A stretch of DNA of 23,487 nucleotides from a virus: positions 1-23,487 of IMG/VR virus record IMGVR_UViG_3300037508_000264; one strand, given 5' to 3'. Shown piece after piece: positions 1 through 7,011 of this stretch. The translations under genes and the position numbers were made by a program. Positions within the stretch are counted from its first letter, which is position 1. Every line of letters starts with the position of its first letter. The notes beneath the pieces were generated by a model that saw only the letters and a program-made list of their open reading frames with translations, was not told the origin of the DNA and did no database searches.

Positions 1-54
1 CGTGCCGGCCACCAGCGGCGAGCACAGCACAGCGAGGATGATGGCGGCACGCAT
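1..54 (-). CDS. partial CDS: start of a probable secreted protein
   Basis: Only the first 18 codons are in the window; the gene is cut by the left edge. From the ATG at 54 the minus strand reads MRAAIILAVLCSPLVAGT, a charged start, a hydrophobic core and small residues before a possible cleavage site, as in a signal peptide. A secreted or membrane product, for example a lysis protein, is possible but cannot be identified. The Shine-Dalgarno is weak, and between 55 and 136 I see no other feature. Confidence 0.35.
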   Translation of the reverse strand, partial: MRAAIILAVLCSPLVAGT

Positions 55-136
55 TGCCGCAGCATCGCGGAAGTGTCAAGCCGGCGGGGGCGACCAGGGT
101 GGAAAGGAGACACCCCGGCCGCCGCGCCCGCCCGGC

Positions 137-361
137 TCACTCAGGCACGCCAGCCAACGCTGGCAGCGGCCTGCGAATCTCGTCACGTCTCGCTAGCTCT
201 ACCGTCAGGTGATTCACCTCCGCGAGCAGCCGCTTCCTCTCGGCCAGGCATCGCAGCACCATGCCCGCGAGAGTGCCGCTCGTGCCAGTGAACGCACCGC
301 AGAATCGACGAGCAGCGTGCTCCATCGACTTCACCTCGTGGTCGCTCAGAGTCACGCTCAC
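137..361 (-). CDS. 74-aa helical protein
   Basis: A 74-aa protein. The GTG at 361 overlaps the previous stop as GTGA and has GGAAGGA upstream, so it is the preferred start; another GTG at 376 is possible. VTLSDHEVKSMEHAARRFCG is followed by SGTLAGMVLRCLAERKRLLA and EVNHLTVELARRDEIRR, giving helices with a leucine-rich coiled-coil-like C-terminal part. No family is recognised. It is the last complete gene before the left edge. Confidence 0.5.
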   Translation of the reverse strand: MSVTLSDHEVKSMEHAARRFCGAFTGTSGTLAGMVLRCLAERKRLLAEVNHLTVELARRDEIRRPLPALAGVPE

Positions 362-555
362 GAGAAATCCTTCCACTCGTCGTCGTCATCGTCGAGGTCG
401 GCCCGCATCGCCTTGACCTCCGCGGAGATGCCTTGCAGGTGAGCTACGGCCGCCGTCGCGAATAGCGTATGCGTCGTGGCAATCTCGCTCACCGCCCTGG
501 CGATCGCCAGCACGTTCTGCTCGAGAGCGGATACGCGAGCCTCTAGGTCGGTCAC
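358..555 (-). CDS. 65-aa coiled-coil protein with acidic tail
   Basis: A 65-aa protein starting at a GTG (555) whose GTGA overlaps the upstream stop. The first half (MTDLEARVSALEQNVLAIAR, AVSEIATTH) has a heptad pattern typical of a short coiled coil, followed by a helix and an acidic end (DLDDDDDEWKDF). It may be an oligomerising small phage protein. It shares the LDDDDD tract with the 63-aa protein at 2314-2505. No family is recognised; the gene is supported by overlap with both neighbours. Confidence 0.55.
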   Translation of the reverse strand: MTDLEARVSALEQNVLAIARAVSEIATTHTLFATAAVAHLQGISAEVKAMRADLDDDDDEWKDFS

Positions 556-1046
556 TGCTGCTCCTCACGATGCAGCAGCAACGCCAGCAGTGCGTAGGAC
601 GCCAAGTCGAAAAGGTTATCCTCGAGCGACTCGTTCTCCAGCCGGCCGGTGGCGTTGTACGTGGCGAGCCTCGTGACCTTGTCGCTCAATCGCACCATCG
701 CGCCCTTCCAGGCCGGGATGCCGACGAACTTCGCGCCGTTGCGGATGTTGGCGAGCGGGTCCGTGCCGCTCGGACACCCGTAGTCGGCGCTTTTCTTTCT
801 GTGCATTTCTTTGATGTCGTCGCACAGCTTGAAGAATGCCTGTGACGTCGGATGCACGGCTTCGGCTTTTGCAGACGCAAACGCTGGCGGCGTCCATTCC
901 GCGTAGGTCTCGGGGCTGGCGTTGAGGATGCCGTCACCGGGCAGGCGATAGCCCTGCATTTTGGGATCATCGGCTGGCGTGGCGTCGAGCCGCTCACGCA
1001 CGGCTGCCCGCATTGCGTCGTTTGCTTCCTGCAGTGCTGTCGTCAT
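552..1046 (-). CDS. all-alpha NTP pyrophosphohydrolase-like (DUF1599-like) protein
   Basis: A 164-aa protein whose C-terminal half resembles the nucleotide-modification-associated/DUF1599 type of all-alpha pyrophosphohydrolase: MHRKKSADYG (81-90), DPLANIRN (96-103), GIPAWKGAMVRLSDKVTRLA (109-128) and NESLEDNLFDLASYALLALL (138-157), the last with the acidic E/D pattern expected at the metal site. Such enzymes are thought to act on nucleotides. The N-terminal 60 residues are a variable lead-in. An AAAGGGA Shine-Dalgarno precedes the ATG at 1046. The stop overlaps the next start as GTGA, and the start overlaps the phosphoesterase gene by 53 bp. Confidence 0.65.
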   Translation of the reverse strand: MTTALQEANDAMRAAVRERLDATPADDPKMQGYRLPGDGILNASPETYAEWTPPAFASAKAEAVHPTSQAFFKLCDDIKEMHRKKSADYGCPSGTDPLANIRNGAKFVGIPAWKGAMVRLSDKVTRLATYNATGRLENESLEDNLFDLASYALLALLLHREEQQ

Positions 1047-2118
1047 TGGTTCCCTTTCGTAAATCTCGGTCGCAGAACAATGGGTAGGCGCGCGTCACTT
1101 CCTGCCGGCCGTGGTCAATGATTGCCATGCCCTGGCACGGCCGCTCTGGTGACGCGACTCGCTCAGCGTATGGGCTATGTCCAATGACGCTGCCATTCGC
1201 CACGTAGCGGGCACCACGCAGCCAGCCCCAGCAGTGGTAGTGGCCGAAGATCGTCAGATCCGCCTTGCGGCCTGCGTCCCACCGTGCGATAGCCTTGCTC
1301 GCCGGCAGAGCCAATCCGTAGACGCCGCCTGCATAGCGGATGCTGTGGCCGTGTGTAGTGCGGACGAGGAACCCGTCGAGGTCGACGTAGCCCAGATGCC
1401 CCTCTGCAATCTGCCACCGCACGTTCGCGTTCTTTTCCTCGCGGGCGAGCGTGAAATACATGAGCTGCTCCCACGAGTGGTCGAGCTCAGTGGCGATGCG
1501 ATTCTTTTCCGTGCTTCGCCCGTGGTTCCCTGCGTTGGTGCAGACGATGACCGTCTCGGCGTTGGCGGCCACCTTGTCGATGAGTCCACGCAGCCGCTCG
1601 GCAATCCATCGCGTGGCGTTCATCGGGGAGAGCTGGGCCACCTCGACGCAGTCGGGGTGGATGTGGCCAGTGATGAAGTCCCCGCCCAGCCAGATTAGGA
1701 CGCGGCGGATGTCAGCCTGGTTCCGCTCGTGCTGCAGGCACTCTAGGAATCGCTCCTCAAGTTCCCCGAGCCGCTGTTGACATACGTCAAGCGAGTAGTC
1801 GTTTTCACCGTTCACCGTCTCGGGCAGGACTCGCTCCTCGCAGTGGACGTCCGACAGCATCAGGATGGCCGTGGCGTCGTGCTTGGCCCTTTTCTTGCCT
1901 TTGACAGTGTTGGTCAAGGCAACTGGCTCCACGCCTTTCAGCGACGAAATCGCATCCGCCCGCTCGCGTTCCTTGTCGATGGCCTGAAGTGCAGCCTTGT
2001 ACCGGCCACGCAGCGTGGCAACCTCAGATCGCAGGCGTGCCAGCTCGGCGTCGGCCGCGAGCTGTGAGGCTGTCCCGGCGTCATCCACGGCCGCCTCTGT
2101 CAGTCGCTTCGCAGCCAT
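994..2118 (-). CDS. calcineurin-like metallophosphoesterase
   Basis: A 374-aa phosphoesterase with all the family motifs: DVH (D90, H92 in LMLSDVHCEE), GGD (D147), GNH (N198, H199 in TNAGNHGRS), THGH (H256, H258) and GHYH (H293, H295). These bind two metals and would hydrolyse phosphoesters, possibly of nucleic acid or nucleotides; the substrate is not shown. Residues 20-60 form a charged coiled coil (ADAELARLRSEVATLRGRYK). The C-terminus is basic. The ATG at 2118 follows CCAGGGAG; extending to 2283 would add 55 residues of shadow sequence. It overlaps the next gene by 53 bp. Together with the pyrophosphohydrolase-like neighbour it suggests nucleotide or nucleic-acid processing. Confidence 0.88.
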   Translation of the reverse strand: MAAKRLTEAAVDDAGTASQLAADAELARLRSEVATLRGRYKAALQAIDKERERADAISSLKGVEPVALTNTVKGKKRAKHDATAILMLSDVHCEERVLPETVNGENDYSLDVCQQRLGELEERFLECLQHERNQADIRRVLIWLGGDFITGHIHPDCVEVAQLSPMNATRWIAERLRGLIDKVAANAETVIVCTNAGNHGRSTEKNRIATELDHSWEQLMYFTLAREEKNANVRWQIAEGHLGYVDLDGFLVRTTHGHSIRYAGGVYGLALPASKAIARWDAGRKADLTIFGHYHCWGWLRGARYVANGSVIGHSPYAERVASPERPCQGMAIIDHGRQEVTRAYPLFCDRDLRKGTNDDSTAGSKRRNAGSRA

Positions 2119-2354
2119 GACTCGACTCCCTGGTGGCCTACAGGCGAGATACCACGCTCTTGCAAGACCTTGCTCAGAGACCGTGCGAACACACGCAGCG
2201 GCAGCTTGATCCTGCCTGCCTTCCAATCGGACTTCACTGCCTGCAGCTCTGCCTGGTGCTCTTCTGCCACGCGACGATGCCACGGTTGCGTTCCGTGCGT
2301 CACGACTGCGGTGCTAACCGCTTCGTCGAGGAGGCTTGGCTTTCCCTTTCCCAC
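2100..2354 (-). CDS. 84-aa helical protein, possibly DNA-binding
   Basis: An 84-aa helical protein starting with the GTG at 2354, which follows AACAGGAG at good spacing. The body (PWHRRVAEEHQAELQAVKSD, then WKAGRIKLPLRVFARSLSKV) and the end LQERGISPVGHQGVESWLR resemble small helix-turn-helix proteins, with a turn at RGIS and a last helix carrying the specificity-like residues; this is structural impression, not a family match. It overlaps the preceding gene by 41 bp and the phosphoesterase gene by 19 bp. A TTG at 2387 would add 11 residues but lacks the good ribosome site. Confidence 0.55.
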   Translation of the reverse strand: MGKGKPSLLDEAVSTAVVTHGTQPWHRRVAEEHQAELQAVKSDWKAGRIKLPLRVFARSLSKVLQERGISPVGHQGVESWLRSD

Positions 2355-2505
2355 GCTTTGGCTCCTGTTCCTGGGGCTGCGACTCAAGGTGTATCCAGCC
2401 GTCGTCGTCAGGAATCACGCTGCCAGCCTCGGCATCGTCGTCGTCATCCAGATCCGGCGGAAGAATGACAGCCTCTGGCTGGGGCTGCTTCCGTGGCCGT
2501 GGCAT
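2314..2505 (-). CDS. 63-aa acidic/basic small protein
   Basis: A 63-aa protein with an AGGAG Shine-Dalgarno before the ATG at 2505. MPRPRKQPQPEAVILPPDLD is followed by DDDDDAEAG, an acidic run, and by a basic, Lys/Gly-rich end (EPKRGKGKAKPPRR). It has no recognisable fold and is probably largely disordered. It overlaps the next gene by 41 bp. The DNA upstream forms a hairpin over its Shine-Dalgarno. A gene is supported mainly by the start signals and the in-line spacing. Function is unknown. Confidence 0.5.
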   Translation of the reverse strand: MPRPRKQPQPEAVILPPDLDDDDDAEAGSVIPDDDGWIHLESQPQEQEPKRGKGKAKPPRRSG

Positions 2506-2511
2506 GGGCGT

Positions 2512-2544
2512 CGCTCCTGTGACGCCTACAGCGTGACAGGCGCG
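2512..2544 (-). promoter_or_regulatory. intergenic hairpin covering a Shine-Dalgarno
   Basis: The whole gap between the 130-aa and 63-aa genes folds: CCTGTGACGC (2516-2525) pairs with GCGTGACAGG (2531-2540) at 9 of 10 positions with a 5-nt loop, plus three outer pairs after a mismatch. On the transcribed minus strand the CACAGGAGCG Shine-Dalgarno of the 63-aa gene lies in the stem. There is no U-tract, so translational control is more likely than termination. This is inference from sequence only. Confidence 0.5.
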
Positions 2545-2937
2545 TCAAGCACGACGGCGGGCGTTGGCTATCGCTCGCCGCACGAGGAGCCGCCCGGCGG
2601 CGTCGAGGAACGGCAGGCCGCGAGCCTTGGCCTCTGCTCGCATGACCGCCACGACCTCGTCGATGCGCTCGGGCTTGCTGCACTCGTCGCATCCCCAGGC
2701 GTCCATCTCTGCCGCCTTGGCGCGGCAGGAGCACGTCGGCGTCGGCTCGATGCCAAACCGCTTCAAGAGCTTGGAAAGCTCGGTGCCGGGGCCGTGGCCG
2801 ATGGGCTGCGACTCTTCTTGGTTGCGACTTAACTGCTGCGGGGCTGGGCATTGTCGCGGCGAGCCGCAAAACTTGTCTTCTACTCCGCACACGATGCACG
2901 ACGTGCCGGCGCTGTTGCACACGCAAAGCCCCGTCAT
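2545..2937 (-). CDS. Cys-rich 130-aa protein of planctomycete-like type
   Basis: A 130-aa protein. Its N-terminus has CVC, CIVC, and C24/C30; a middle line GHGPGTELSKLLKRFGIEPT leads into CSC (69-71), MDAWGCDEC (78-86), a helix (RIDEVVAVMRAEAKARGLPF) and LLVRRAIANARRR. The GPGTELxxLL-xxxGI plus CxC plus MDxWGxxxC arrangement is one I recall from hypothetical proteins in Planctomycetota; function unknown. The two Cys clusters suggest zinc or disulfide sites. The ATG overlaps the upstream stop (ATGA). An earlier in-frame start would read inside the previous gene. Confidence 0.65.
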   Translation of the reverse strand: MTGLCVCNSAGTSCIVCGVEDKFCGSPRQCPAPQQLSRNQEESQPIGHGPGTELSKLLKRFGIEPTPTCSCRAKAAEMDAWGCDECSKPERIDEVVAVMRAEAKARGLPFLDAAGRLLVRRAIANARRRA

Positions 2938-3800
2938 GCTTGCACCCCGGATATCGTGACGGTTTGGGATGTGACGTTCGTGTCGCCGTAGCCAGACAGT
3001 GACATTCCAGCAAACCCCGAGAAACAAGGCGGCGACGTATACGGACCTGCGCTCTCTGCCGACGGAGACGGAGAATTGAAAGAGAGAGCCTGTGGAGCCA
3101 AGTCTGATGGGTTAGTCCCCCACCCAGACTTCACAATGTTTGCGCCGCTGGCGTAGTCAGGAAGCTGCCACTCTGTATCGTCAATGAAATAGCCTAAGTA
3201 AATCCATCGCACTGTGGTCGATGTTAGATATATCGTGCTGATATCTATGCAGCCGCGCACGCCATTGGCAAACGCAAGAAACGAGTTTATCTCGCCATAT
3301 CTCCACAAAGGGCAGTCTGTCTGATATTGAGCAGCGTTGAATACAGGCGTCCACGGCGACGCAATTGCTGTTTGCGGCAAAATGGATAGCGTCAGGGACG
3401 CCGACAAAGATTTTGACTTTGACTCACTGCCAGTTCGCGAATACCCACCAAGACCACTTTTTGTGTAGACGTTTCTTTTGAGGACATACGAGAACTCGAC
3501 GGCGATATTCATAAAACGCGGATAGCCTAGCTCCCCGCAAAAGCAGTGGCAGCGGGAAGTGTCCTGCGTTTTTGGCGTGCCGTCCGCATTGCATCGCAAG
3601 CACGGATTCGGACTGCACGTCGTCCCCACCCCCTTGAACGTCTCCCCCGCACCCTGGCACTGGCACTGCGGCTTGACGCTGCACGTCGTGCCTTCGCAGC
3701 ACGCGCCTTCTTTGCAGGCTTCGAGACAGGCGGCTTCGGTGGCGTAGCCAAACGAGCCAGATCCGATGCCGTTATGTGATGACGTTTGTCTGCAAGGCAT
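2934..3800 (-). CDS. Cys-rich putative tail/adsorption protein 2
   Basis: A 288-aa protein. Residues 3-88 contain 16 cysteines, including a module beginning GACCEGTTC and ending GVGTTCSPNPC (about 33-67) that matches a Cys-rich repeat I know from secreted proteins of Planctomycetota. A CHCFCG cluster follows at 84-89. The rest is beta-rich with many aromatics (FMNIAVEFSYVLKRNVYTKS, VRWIYLGYFIDDTEWQLPDY). The ATG at 3800 lies 7 nt past the upstream stop, with no clear Shine-Dalgarno. A GTG at 3929 would add a signal-peptide-like MKLTLVLLTLVAGCGA, but it would overlap the upstream gene by 122 bp, so I prefer 3800. The stop joins the next ATG (ATGA). Local GC is low (24 of 60 at 3181-3240). Confidence 0.6.
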   Translation of the reverse strand: MPCRQTSSHNGIGSGSFGYATEAACLEACKEGACCEGTTCSVKPQCQCQGAGETFKGVGTTCSPNPCLRCNADGTPKTQDTSRCHCFCGELGYPRFMNIAVEFSYVLKRNVYTKSGLGGYSRTGSESKSKSLSASLTLSILPQTAIASPWTPVFNAAQYQTDCPLWRYGEINSFLAFANGVRGCIDISTIYLTSTTVRWIYLGYFIDDTEWQLPDYASGANIVKSGWGTNPSDLAPQALSFNSPSPSAESAGPYTSPPCFSGFAGMSLSGYGDTNVTSQTVTISGVQA

Positions 3801-3807
3801 GGCGGCA

Positions 3808-4431
3808 CTACGTCCGGGTGATAGAAAATGAGGACACGGACTTTGGCTCTGTGCCTCTTCCAGTGAAAGTCCCGGTAATGCCGCACCACACCCAGCTACC
3901 AGTGTTAGTAGCACCAGCGTCAACTTCACCTATTTCAGGCATAGATACAAACCACCTTCCAGAGCGGCGGGTAAAAACGCCGTTTATGGTCCCGCCAAAA
4001 CTTGAAGGTGAGGTAACGAAACCTCCAGGGCTCCTTATCTGTGCTCTGTCGTTGCCTGCTTGCGGAAAATCTTTGGCGTATCCAGCAGCCATGCAGTTTT
4101 CAAGACCCTGGGTTGGATTCATGTTTCCGTTTTCAAAGCGGGTCGCCACAGCAGCAGTCCCAGCTAAGGAAAGGGATGCTGATATGTTCAGAGAGACATC
4201 GCCAGTCCCAATGAATACGCAACGCTCTATAAACCCAGCTTCAAAGAGTAGCGGATTGGTAGAAACCCCCGCACTCTCCCAGCACGAATCGGAAAAGGTA
4301 GTTGTGGAATAAGGCAGCGAAGTGTGTTCTTCGCACCGATAGCAATACCACGCCCCGCAGCACCCGCAGTCCTCTGCGAGCTTGCCGTCCTTGAGGATGA
4401 TCGCGTTGTTCTTCGTCGCGATGGGCGTCAT
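3808..4431 (-). CDS. Cys-rich putative tail/adsorption protein 1
   Basis: A 207-aa protein starting at the ATG at 4431, whose ATGA overlaps the previous stop. The N-terminal DCGCCGAWYCYRC (residues 21-33, five Cys) is a tight metal- or disulfide-type knot, then a Ser/Thr/Gly-rich, beta-looking body (ISASLSLAGTAAVATRFENG, GGTINGVFTRRSGRWFVSMP, SWVWCGITGTFTGRG). Cys also occur at 50, 71, 113 and 183. The DNA is clearly less GC-rich than in the capsid or tape measure genes. It lies with another Cys-rich gene downstream; together they look like an exchangeable receptor-binding unit. No signal peptide is seen and no family is recognised. Confidence 0.6.
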   Translation of the reverse strand: MTPIATKNNAIILKDGKLAEDCGCCGAWYCYRCEEHTSLPYSTTTFSDSCWESAGVSTNPLLFEAGFIERCVFIGTGDVSLNISASLSLAGTAAVATRFENGNMNPTQGLENCMAAGYAKDFPQAGNDRAQIRSPGGFVTSPSSFGGTINGVFTRRSGRWFVSMPEIGEVDAGATNTGSWVWCGITGTFTGRGTEPKSVSSFSITRT

Positions 4432-4898
4432 GCGCAAGCCGTCGTAGTGATGGTCGACACGCTCTCCGTCGCCGTGCTGGCGACAGTGATGGACGCTCGC
4501 GTGAATTGCAGCCCCGCCGTCCCGAGGCTCACGCCTGTGAGAACAATCACGGACGTCGTTGCCGTCGTCTGCTGAACGACGTCAATCAAAAACCACGCCG
4601 TGCCGTCCTTCGCGACGGCGCAGTCCCTGCTGCCTGCCGCAGTCGATGTGACGGGGAAGAACAGATTCGTCGCACTGACGGTATTCGGAGTCGACGTCCG
4701 ATTCTTGAACGTCACGGTCTTCGCCGAACCAATAGCCCACGCACCCGTGTAGGTGGCGACGCGAAATACCCGCGCTTTCGCGAGCGTGTCCTGCCGCTGC
4801 GTCTCTAGCGGCTGCCCACCAGGCCGGGCGTTCTCAACGACCCTAACAACGCGAGCGATCCTCGCCGCGGCAGGCCGTGTGAATGAGATCCGCTCCAT
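4428..4898 (-). CDS. small structural protein, probably tail
   Basis: A 156-aa protein with a TAGGTG Shine-Dalgarno before the ATG at 4898. A basic N-terminus (MERISFTRPAAARIARVVRV) leads to Thr/Val/Ala-rich strands: KARVFRVATYTGAWAIGSAK, TVTFKNRTSTPNTVSATNLF, DGTAWFLIDVVQQTTATTSV and ITVASTATESVSTITTTACA. The composition suggests a beta-rich virion component. Its stop overlaps the next ATG (ATGA), linking it to the Cys-rich 207-aa protein, whose DNA is of lower GC content. Function is not recognised. Confidence 0.5.
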   Translation of the reverse strand: MERISFTRPAAARIARVVRVVENARPGGQPLETQRQDTLAKARVFRVATYTGAWAIGSAKTVTFKNRTSTPNTVSATNLFFPVTSTAAGSRDCAVAKDGTAWFLIDVVQQTTATTSVIVLTGVSLGTAGLQFTRASITVASTATESVSTITTTACA

Positions 4899-4913
4899 GC
4901 GTCACCTACGGCG

Positions 4914-5288
4914 TCACTTGTATTCGACGTAGGCCACGTCGACCGTCAGGTCGCCGGTAGCGTTCGCGAAGACGCGAATCGTGTGATCCTCGGGCAGCAC
5001 CAGCTTCGCCGTGCCGTCGACCACGCGGAGCGAGGCGTCGGCCGGCACCGAGATTGTCGTATACAGCTGCGTGGAGTTCGTGCCGACGAATCGCAGCACG
5101 CTCACGTCGGCAGAGTTCACTCCGTCGACGTTATTGACGGTAAGCGAGTTGATCTCGAGGACGGCGGAACTAGCGGACCCGTTGGCGAGAACGAGCGTGG
5201 CGCTCGACCCGGTGGCGGTGCCGACAGGGATCGTCACTGTCCGCAGATACACCTCGGTCGCGGTACCGGCAACATTCGGAGCAGCCAT
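4914..5288 (-). CDS. small beta-rich structural protein, probably tail
   Basis: A 124-aa protein with GAGGTGAAGG before the ATG at 5288. It is Val/Thr/Ala/Ser-rich and built of short strands: TEVYLRTVTIPVGTATGSSA, VLEINSLTVNNVDGVNSADV, LRFVGTNSTQLYTTISVPAD, IRVFANATGDLTVDVAYVEY. The pattern fits a small all-beta virion protein. It follows the fibre by 8 bp and precedes another small structural protein by 15 bp, so a role at the tail tip or fibre is likely. No family is recognised. Confidence 0.55.
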   Translation of the reverse strand: MAAPNVAGTATEVYLRTVTIPVGTATGSSATLVLANGSASSAVLEINSLTVNNVDGVNSADVSVLRFVGTNSTQLYTTISVPADASLRVVDGTAKLVLPEDHTIRVFANATGDLTVDVAYVEYK

Positions 5289-5296
5289 CCTTCACC

Positions 5297-6631
5297 TCAA
5301 GTACGAAAGACAAAATGCAGAGAACGTGCAGCCGGGGCGGCAGAGCCACCGCTTCCGCCACCCGACGCAATAGTGATCGTCGAGCCGGCGGTGCTCACCG
5401 TCACATTACTGCCCGCTGCAATAGTCAGCGTTCCCGTGAGCCCGTTGAGGGTGCTCACGTGGCTTGGCATCCGAGCGACGTCGAGCGTCCCGCTCGTGAT
5501 GTCGGCGGCGGCATGGGTGTGAACCGCGGCAGCGGCAGTGATGTCCCCGACCGTCGGCAACCCGTGGACGTGATCCTCGCGGCTGGCGTTCGCGGACGAA
5601 CCGGCCGCCGCCGTGCCGAGAGGCTGCGGCGTTGCCGAGCCAACCGCCAGGCCGGACGTGCCGCCAGCGAAGGCAATCGTGATAGAGCCGGCGGACGTGT
5701 CACGGGTGAACGCCATGCCCGCGCCCTGCACGAGCACGGGACTCACGATGGAATAGCGACTCGTCCACGTCGCACTCGTGCCGTCCGTGACCAGCGGCCC
5801 AGCGTAGCCAGCCTGCGCCGGCAGCCCGGCATACCCGGAGATGTCGCTGGTCGAGTGCGTGTGCGTGGCCGGTGCGAACGTCAGCGGCACGTTGCCTAGG
5901 CTCGTGTAGGAGCCGCTGGTGGCCACGTCCGCCAGACCCGAGACGTCAGCCGCGGCCAGGCTGATTGTCCCCGTGCGGCCCGCCACCGACTGCACAGGGG
6001 CGGCGGCCGACGCCGCTGCGGTGAACGACACGATGTCGGTCGTGGAGTGCGTGTGGCCGACTTGCGAGAACGACGCCGTGAGCCCGACGATGTCGCTGGT
6101 CGAGTGCGTGTGCACCTCAGCGGCGGCGGTGAGGTCTGCCCGTGTGATGACGACGGCCCCCGTCCTCGACTGCACCGCCTGCACGGGTGCCGCGGCAGAC
6201 GCCGCCGCCGTGAATGCCACCACGTCCGTGGTCGAATGCGTGTGAGCCGACGGGGCAAACGTCGTCGGAACGCCGCTCAACGCCGTGTACGAGATCGTCG
6301 GAATGCGGGCGATCGCGAACGTGCCAGCCGTGACGTCACTCGCCTGTAGGACGATTGCCCCGACTCTCCCGGCCACGGACTGCACCGGCGAGAACCCCGC
6401 CACGACCGCCGTGTCGTAGCTCGCAATCGTGAACTGTCCGCTCGTCGTGCTGACCGTGATGCCAGGTCCGGGCACCAGCTGGAACGTGCCGAACGCATTC
6501 GTCGCCGTGCCTGGCACGGTCAGGAATCCAGCGGGTCCGATGCCGCCGCTGGCGACCACGGAGATACCCGTGTTGCCGCTGACGGAGACACTGACGCCCG
6601 TCTCGCCAAGGATCGAGACGCTGATGGCCAT
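5297..6631 (-). CDS. tail fibre protein with His-box (HxH) repeats
   Basis: A 444-aa, Ala/Gly/Ser/Thr/Val-rich low-complexity fibre. Six HxH sites, most inside the repeated HTHSTTD/HTHSTSD motif, lie near residues 130, 174, 193, 257, 354 and 371; a VQSVAGRTG-type repeat recurs at about 82-100, 148-167 and 211-230. HxH collars are known from tail fibres such as T4 gp37, where they bind metal in a trimeric needle, so a trimeric fibre shaft is likely. The Gly/Ser-rich tail (SGGGSGGSAAPAAR) ends in LHFVFRT. It starts at the TGATG junction with the upstream gene. Receptor binding is inferred, and no distal adhesin domain is visible, so later genes may supply it. Confidence 0.8.
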   Translation of the reverse strand: MAISVSILGETGVSVSVSGNTGISVVASGGIGPAGFLTVPGTATNAFGTFQLVPGPGITVSTTSGQFTIASYDTAVVAGFSPVQSVAGRVGAIVLQASDVTAGTFAIARIPTISYTALSGVPTTFAPSAHTHSTTDVVAFTAAASAAAPVQAVQSRTGAVVITRADLTAAAEVHTHSTSDIVGLTASFSQVGHTHSTTDIVSFTAAASAAAPVQSVAGRTGTISLAAADVSGLADVATSGSYTSLGNVPLTFAPATHTHSTSDISGYAGLPAQAGYAGPLVTDGTSATWTSRYSIVSPVLVQGAGMAFTRDTSAGSITIAFAGGTSGLAVGSATPQPLGTAAAGSSANASREDHVHGLPTVGDITAAAAVHTHAAADITSGTLDVARMPSHVSTLNGLTGTLTIAAGSNVTVSTAGSTITIASGGGSGGSAAPAARSLHFVFRT

Positions 6632-7011
6632 CAGGGAACCCTCACGCTCACGTCACCTGCCAGGTATGTGCGAGTCACGTTGCCGGGCGTGATCGTCTTG
6701 AACCACCAGCGGTACACGCCCGTCGCCGCCAGCTGGTCCGTCTGCACCTCGGAGAGTGAGACGTTGACCTGGCCGGCGGTGAGATTGACCGGCGTGACGG
6801 TGAACGCCACGACCGTGCCACCAGCGGCAACCGTCATCCCGGCTCCGAGCCCGCCGCCAGCAGCGACGCTCGTGAGTGAGTAGATGCGGCTGTCGTAGGT
6901 GTGGCCGGTCAAGTCCGTGCCGTCCATCGAGATGACCATCCCGAATTCGTCACCTTTGACGAACGCGAGATCAAGCTCGGCCGGCAACTGTTCGTAGGTC
7001 GTGTCTGCCAT
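6631..7011 (-). CDS. small tail/baseplate structural protein
   Basis: A 126-aa beta-rich protein. ELDLAFVKGDEFGMVISMDG, GTDLTGHTYDSRIYSLTSVA, a Gly/Ala/Thr-rich middle and VYRWWFKTITPGNVTRTYLA with AGDVSVRVP resemble the small Ig-like N-terminal modules of phage baseplate/fibre attachment proteins (of the kind seen in BppU-like proteins), but similarity is general. The ATG at 7011 has only a distant GAGG; a 44-nt gap (7012-7055) lies upstream and shows nothing notable. It overlaps the fibre start by one base (TGATG), so it probably anchors or assembles with the fibre. Confidence 0.55.
   Translation of the reverse strand: MADTTYEQLPAELDLAFVKGDEFGMVISMDGTDLTGHTYDSRIYSLTSVAAGGGLGAGMTVAAGGTVVAFTVTPVNLTAGQVNVSLSEVQTDQLAATGVYRWWFKTITPGNVTRTYLAGDVSVRVP

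Noticed and set aside
2444-3013. Minus-strand ORF of 189 aa
   Set aside because: Lies in another frame over the 130-aa Cys-rich gene and reads Arg/His-rich shadow sequence.
3801-3929. Signal-peptide-like extension (MKLTLVLLTLVAGCGA) of the 288-aa gene
   Set aside because: It would start from a GTG without a good Shine-Dalgarno and overlap the upstream gene by 122 bp. The ATG at 3800 sits just after that gene's stop. The alternative remains possible.
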